This document shows, piece by piece, positions 57,917 to 64,000 of a DNA stretch of 64,000 nucleotides. The notes beneath the pieces were generated by a model that did not search any database, was not told where the DNA came from, and saw only the letters and a list, made by a program, of their open reading frames with translations. The translations under genes and the position numbers were made by a program. The stretch's first letter is position 1, and the number at the start of each line of letters is the position of its first letter. Source of the stretch: Liquidambar formosana (taxonomy: Eukaryota; Streptophyta; Magnoliopsida; Saxifragales; Altingiaceae); contig CM077834.1 of the NCBI GenBank assembly GCA_039720395.1, positions 1,488,001 through 1,552,000 on the forward strand, read 5' to 3'.

Positions 57917-60900
57917 CTACTTCTGCCTCTTGTAAATCTTTGCCAAGAATGATTTCAACACCGCTTGTACAGCTTTACTCGGATGAACTTCAATGGATTT
58001 GACTAGCTTCTCATAACTCTTACTTTCATATTCCACAAATACACCCTACAAAATAGCCCCATAAAAGAACATACAAAAGAATAAATAAAACAAGTAGCAG
58101 TTTCCAATTTCCTGCTTATGCACACGAGGAATCAAATTCTTGGTCTTCTATTCCAAATGGTAATTTCGGTATAAGATGTTGCTCAACCAATGAGCTCTTG
58201 CTCAGTTTGTGTTGTAAGGTTTGAGTAAAAGATCTTGTGGTGTATAATGAAGTTCCCCTATCTATCCCAAAGAAAGTAAAAAAGGAAAAAAAAAAAAGGA
58301 TGCAGTCGCTCCCCACAAATGGAAAGCACAAAGAGAAAGTGAGAAGAACAAACCTGAAGGTCAAGTACTTTATAAAGCTCCTTCACTTTTGCAACACAGG
58401 CTTCATCTGTTTTCCCGTAGTTTTCCTGGAAACAGAACATTATATGAGCATTGTAACTACGATACCAGAAAAATAAAAAGGTGTAGGGAGGATAAAGTCC
58501 ATCGCTTACATATAATAACTTCTTTTGTTCCTCATTAGAGCGTTCCAGTGCTTTCACGACTAACCAAGAGCACTTAAAATCTTCAATATCTGTTCCAATC
58601 TGATAGATCAATAGATTACAGTAAGATCTACAGTTCTATAACAAAACAGATCACAGTTTGGTAGTCAAGAGGATGGTACCCCAAAATTCATATAGCACAT
58701 CCCTGGAACTTACCTTACCAATTACTTGGGGATCACCAAAACAGTCCAGGTAATCATCCTACAACAGTTATCAGCAGATTATTGACTATTGACAAAGTGT
58801 AATCCTCTGGGAAGATCATCAGTGAAATTATAAATATATACTTTATTTGATTACTGAGGGAGGTATAGGAAATGAAATGAAAATTTATATATATACACAT
58901 GTAATAACAGTTGGTGTTGGAGTTGCTGTGGTGATATATTTTTCTTTCTCTTCCTACAATTTCTCAGCAATCAAACAGAGCAGTAAGGATCTTCTCTGCA
59001 CATCACAATTACCTGTACTTGGAAATAGGTTCCCATTTCAATGAGAATGTTCTTCACATCAACATGATTGTCCAGATTCTCGCCTGACATAAGCAATGCA
59101 CATGCAACCTGAGCGTATAGAGTTCAGAAGTAACATAAGTTGCAAGCATCTGGCACAATATCAAATACAGATTTCTTGATAAAGAAGTTTTCATGACAAC
59201 AAAATAAACAGGTCGACTCCAAATCAACTCCAGTTCCTTAGAAAGTAACTTCAGTTGAGAACTTTAAAGCAAATTCAAAAATTTAGTAATGTTCATCAAG
59301 TTGAGCACCATAAATTATAAATGCACTTGTACATAAAATTTTACTCACAGGAAGGTAAAATGAGTAATAAGCAGTTTTGTACTGAACAATGCGGTGGTGG
59401 CTGCATGGAAACACAACCATTAGACATATTAAAAGCAGAACAAAGGAAATCAATAGAGTTGAAAGCTCATATAATATATCAAAACGCCTTCAAACTCTCA
59501 CATACAGCGGCAATGAATACTTCGACAGATCTTTCTCTCCTTCAATTGTGGTGATCAGATCTATCATCTGTCCTGAAGCTGTTTGGAATTCCACCTGTCC
59601 AAACATAGTATGATCAGCTACCAGTATTTGAGTAAAACTGAGAACTCACTGTTCCTGCTACTAGCAAAGGAAATCCCACCTCATTAAATAAATCCAGCAG
59701 ATCAACATAATAAGGCTTATCTCTGAAATGCTTTTTGAGAATTCGAGGGATATGGTTGCGAAGTATTATGCCATCATTTGCAGCAATGATACCAACCTAT
59801 GACACATTTACAAAAGTTAAATTTCTCACTGCAATCAAGTAGACAATGTAATACTTAAAAAGGAATAAGCTAGATCTCAGTATAGGCTCACACCTTAGGC
59901 ACTCTGAACCAACATGGTTGACCTCGGCGTGTGTGGGAGTTATCCATAATATCATCAAGGACAAGAAAATATGCTTGAAGCTGAAAAAATAATTATCAGG
60001 AAGGGTTCAGATTCCCAGTGAAATATAAGTTAACTAACTATTATATTAGATATCCTGAATTCCTGATAAAAAAGCTCAGGCTCTACCAAAAATGGGAGAG
60101 GTATTTGTAGCCATACCCATTCAATGCACCAACCGAGTGTGCATGCAAGAAAGACTTCATCGTCAGTTAGTTCCTTCCCTTCTTTCAGGTGTTTGTAGCT
60201 GTCAATGACAGAGAGCCCTCGATTCAGCTTTCCTGCCAATAATACGAATACGAAATAGCTGTTACATTAAAATACCAAGTCCTTCTATAATCCTCTCAGG
60301 TGAAAATTTGATCCTCTCCCTTGAAAGGTTGAAATTATTTCACAACCAATTCATAAAAAGTCTGGCAGAAAATTTCTTAAATATGCAATGTTGTAAATCT
60401 TTCTAATCCCACCTCCAGGCACATTGTAGTCCAGCATCTGCAATGGAAGGAGGATGCAGATGAGATTGGATTCAGATCTATACACAATTGAAATGAAGGG
60501 TAGAAAACAGTAAAAATATCTAAAATACAAATGCTTAAATACTTCAAAAGAATTACGGAGTACACAGTACTTAAAACTAGACACAGATATATGCATCCCT
60601 AGCCTACACATGCATATATATATATATATGTATGTATGGATGTATTCATATATGTATATACGCATTTAGAATCTCATGATAAAAACATTATACAGGTATA
60701 GGAAATTTCATGATAGTATTTAGATATGTTTTCTACATTCTTGAGTAACAGTAAAGGAAACCATCTAGATCCCCAAATAGTCAGCAATGGTGTGAGCTGT
60801 GTGACTGCAAGTTGGGCCACACAGTTATGTTTTGTTGGCATTTAATAGTAATCATGTGTCTGCAATGCTTAAATGTGTGTGAAGTAATCTTTTCTTTTGA

Positions 60901-62853
60901 TAAGTGTGTCAAGTAAATTTAGTGGTTGAATTGTAAATATTCCTTTTCTCAGAATATATTTTTCCTCATCAAAGCAGGCATGGGCTCAGATTTAAAATTA
61001 TGGCAATGAAGGTAATTCTTGCATTTATGCAAGTGGTTAAGCCACACCAAAAGCATACAATGGGAACTAGCATAACACTCCATATGCGAGTACAGTTGCC
61101 AAATCTCGTATTACAAGGTGAAGAAACCATGTGAAAGAAAGGAACCTCCAAGTCAAAGGAACTATCAGTTCAACTGCACTAATATAATTTGGAATACTAT
61201 TTTTTCTCCCTCTTTGCTGGATAAAATGGGACGGAACCAAGGAGTCGTGTCATCTGTAATAGGGCATCAATGTTTTGAACAGCAATATGAAACTCAGAGA
61301 TTTTGCTGCCAAAAGGCAGCCAATTACTAACAACTACAAAATTAAAAACAGGGTTGGCACAAGTGAGTACCCTGAAGTCCCTCACCATTTAATTTTTTCC
61401 CAGCTAACTTCTTATACTTTTTGTAGTATCATGTGTTTTTTTTCATCTAATAAAGTATTAAAAATCTATGCTTTTCTAATTCCACAAAATTTTCAGTCTC
61501 TATTATGTGGCTATTCTACAATATCATGCTAATCCAAATTAAACTTCTCATCTAAATAGTTCAAGTGTTCAACTTACAACTATGCTCCTCTATTTGACCA
61601 CTGATTTTCATCCTAACATATAGCAAGGAAACATGTTTTCAAAGCTCAATCATGTTTTAAATTCACATATTGATGGGAAACTCTTTTCTAGCCCGAATCA
61701 GACTTTGTCAGAACTGCCAAAATTTTTCCACCAACTGCAATCCAAATCTTTAAACGTTATTATTTAATTCGGTCAAATATCACAGAAATTTTTCTTTTTT
61801 TTTTGGGGTAAATGAGGGGGCCAAGGCCCAAACAACAGAAGCTACACAGTTACAAGTCTGGGCACAGAGACCCCAGCCATGTCACCAACAAGAAGAGTAT
61901 GTAGCTCAAAAGGAATATCCTCCTCCATGGACACGCTGAGAGGTCCCTTCTTCCAACTGTTATTATCTATCCAATCAGCACGCCCATTTGAGACCATATT
62001 TCATCCCAAATGGAGTCAGCACACCCAAACATCCAACATTTCTGAAAATTTTAATCGCATTTTTGCTTGATTTCCAATTTTGAGACCATATTTTGTCCCA
62101 AATAGAATCAGCAGAGCTTCTCCAAATTTAAATTCGACCACTAGTCAGCTCAAATTTAGGTGGAGCATAAACACAGAAATTTATAATATCTAAATAATTA
62201 ACCTACCAAAATTGAATCTTTTGCTTTTCTAAATGTTTTGAGTGCATTTCCCTCAATTTCCATTTTTGAGGCCATATTTTGTCCCAAAAGAATCAACTGG
62301 AGCTTACCCATATTTAAATTCCACCACTAGGCGGTTCAAATTTAGGTGGAGCAGATACACAAAGAAACTCACACACACACATACATATCTAAAAAGCTAC
62401 CAAAATTGAACATTTTTTCTACAAATCAAGATCTTACTAAAGTTTTAGCTTCAGAACCAATATAAATGTCATTTACATGATGGGTTAATCATGTCAGAAT
62501 TGCTTGAATTATCAGACGAAAATTGAACGAACTCATAACAGTCAATCACACAGAGCTTCTAACATCCACAAAGAACGAAATGAGTCAATCATCCAGAGAT
62601 TCCAACATATTCAGAGAACGAAATAAATAAAGAATTCCCAGAGAAAAAGAAAAAAAAAAAACAACGAGAAGTCAAAGATATTATACGTCCATATACACAT
62701 GTGACTATGTGAGAGAGAAAGAGGGAGATAGATTTGGATTACCCGCTCGACCCATTGACGGGAATCGTCGGTGAAGTCGAAAGCAGGGTCATGGAGGAGC
62801 TCTGATTTCAGGACGGAGTAAACCTCCAGGAATTTCGACTTCAGATCGCTCAT
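57917..62853 (-). CDS. FPS: Farnesyl diphosphate synthase (cytosolic)
   Basis: Condenses IPP with DMAPP and then GPP to give farnesyl diphosphate, the precursor of sterols, sesquiterpenes and farnesyl groups. Exons: 62743..62853, 60413..60437, 60117..60232, 59894..59980, 59680..59796, 59506..59594, 59349..59400, 59013..59108, 58714..58758, 58510..58599, 58354..58425 and 57917..58045. They total 1029 nt, giving 342 residues, the usual plant length. The first Asp-rich motif is DDIMD (93-97) followed by NSHTRRG. The second is DDYLD (232-236) followed by [34 protein letters not shown] and the C-terminal KIYKRQK are also present. No plastid or mitochondrial extension precedes MSDLKSKF. The exon 6 donor is CT|gtatgt, giving LHHRIVQYK. 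Aromatic Y88 and F89, four and five residues before DDIMD, fit FPP rather than GGPP chain length. Confidence 0.98.
58850..58982. mobile_element. Small inverted-repeat element in FPS intron
   Basis: The left end tttgattactgagggaggta tagg and the reverse complement of the right end, gtttgattgctgagaaattg tagg, form an inverted repeat about 130 bp apart. The termini resemble the element in the CBL leader at 29697-29834. Confidence 0.5.
61780..62000 (-). repeat. Retroposon-like segment with poly(T) border in FPS intron 1
   Basis: A tttttctttttttttggggt border is followed by ggggccaaggcccaaacaac. This looks like the poly(A) end of an antisense retroposon. No family could be named with certainty. 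Confidence 0.3.
62057..62370. repeat. About 185-bp direct duplication in FPS intron 1
   Basis: Copies starting near 62060 and 62246 share accatattttgtcccaaa (ggccatattttgtcccaaa), the aaatt-c-accacta phrase and gctcaaatttaggtggagca. They differ by scattered substitutions and small indels. Confidence 0.75.
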
Positions 62854-62863
62854 TGTGAGACAA

Positions 62864-62902
<39 letters not shown>

Positions 62903-62980
62903 TTTTAGAGAGAGAAAGAAAGAGTATGTGAGACTCCTGGAGAGTGGAGAGTGGATATGGTCATTCGCGATTTATTATAG
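62854..62980 (-). promoter_or_regulatory. FPS core promoter and CT-rich leader
   Basis: On the minus strand TATAATAAA lies at 62979-62971. The leader holds a CT microsatellite (gagaga on the plus strand, about 62868-62896), a common plant 5' UTR feature, directly before the start codon at 62853. Confidence 0.6.
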
Positions 62981-64000
62981 AGGAGCAGGAGGAGGAGGAG
63001 ATGGAGCAAAGGGGTGATGATCTGCGTTTGAAAAGGTAGAACGGAAGAAAAACGGCGTCGTCCGTTTTCCATAGTTCATTCAAACTTCCGCAATATCGCC
63101 CTACTGTTTTGACTTTGGTATACGAACAACCAGTGAAATGGAGGTGCTTGTGGGATTTAGGTTTCACACTCAATTGGTCCATCACCATTAATTAATTACA
63201 TTTTGATAATGTGGGTTATGTGTCCTTTTTATGTTTAGCCCAATGGTTATAACTAGACTAGATAGGCATTAAATGCTCTGTTATTAGAAAATGTTCGAGT
63301 CTTATCATTATTTTTCATTGTCTTTCTCTAATTGTTAATGTGGCAGATGATGTGACAATATCATCTTAGTATAATAAATAACATGTATATCAAGTTATTG
63401 GTTATGTCAATACTAATATGTTAGTCATATTAAAATGATAGGTGATCTAGTTGCTTCCATAGCGAGTTGATCATCTTTTTAATCTTAATTTTTAACTATA
63501 CCTCAAATGGTTTTGTCATCTAGCATCTCCTGAAAAACATTAGGACTCTATTCACCTTGAGTTATAGCCTTAGAGGCTTAGAGCCATAGTTGGTCTCCTT
63601 GGTTGGTTGATCAATTGAAGTGACATTCCGTATCGTGATTTTAGTTGGTGGATGTAGTTCTGGCCTTCAGGTTTTTCTTTAGTGAGATCTTTTGATCAAG
63701 GCATGTCAAGAGGGGAAAGTGTTTGCATTAAAATCAGCAAAACTTGACTTCAAACAGACGCTTAAAGGAGAGTAGGGGAACATCTGTCTATCATTAGTTT
63801 TTAATTACCTCGACTAAGAAGACTTTAAAAGTCTCTCACTTGAAAGATACTCACCATAGAAATAAATTAGTAAAAAAAAACCAGAAGAAAAAGAAGGAAA
63901 TATTGTGGATCTTCTATCTCATAGTGAAGCAATTACGTAGTGAAAAGGTGGAGTAAGGATTCTATCAATAATGCCCTTACTCAATCCCTCATGACTTATG
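62981..64000. other. Intergenic upstream of FPS
   Basis: AT-rich, with no supported gene to the window end. An imperfect AAACGGCGTCGTCCGTTTT box sits near 63049-63068. Confidence 0.7.

Overview
This is a eudicot plant nuclear segment. The genes are split by GT-AG introns, long AT-rich introns and intergenic stretches are full of short inverted-repeat transposons and microsatellites, and the proteins are closely plant-like: cytosolic HSP90 ending in MEEVD, a CBL calcium sensor, a chloroplast-lumen FKBP, a cytosolic farnesyl diphosphate synthase and a group-A-like bZIP. The species cannot be fixed from the sequence alone.

Layout. 1-3988 (-): SFT2-like Golgi/endosome transport protein, whose 3' end is cut by the window edge. 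6283-11017 (-): thylakoid-lumen FKBP-type isomerase, eight coding exons. 11018-16255: intergenic, with at least four short transposons. 16256-19500 (+): HSP90. 20789-26613 (-): CBL2/3-like calcium sensor, with a leader exon near 29525-29915. 34282-42243 (+): large two-WW-domain protein (FNBP4-like), ten exons. 43834-47077 (-): small glycine-rich, probably chloroplast membrane protein. 51199-51486 (-): 95-residue protein with a CLCSPTTH...GSFRCR motif. 55877-56656 (+): bZIP factor preceded by a 53-codon upstream ORF that overlaps its start codon. 57917-62853 (-): farnesyl diphosphate synthase, twelve exons, 342 residues. The genes are unrelated housekeeping and regulatory loci. I see no operon-like or cluster logic.

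Exon models were built by hand: reading frame, splice dinucleotides and phase were checked across every junction, and CDS lengths divide by three (the SFT2-like gene runs off the edge). The one junction that resists this is CBL exon 4/5, where the expected donor breaks the frame.

Mobile DNA is mostly non-autonomous DNA transposons. Several have target-site duplications visible by eye: a 668-bp hAT-type element with a perfect 8-bp duplication, a 390-bp Mutator-type foldback element with a perfect 9-bp duplication and an 895-bp relative of it, a Stowaway element with TA, and a Harbinger/Tourist-type element with TAA. I found no CRISPR array, no complete transposase, and no tRNA or rRNA gene. 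Nothing in the window amounts to a clearly new biological system. The best leads are the bZIP upstream ORF, the CBL splice anomaly and the transposon families.
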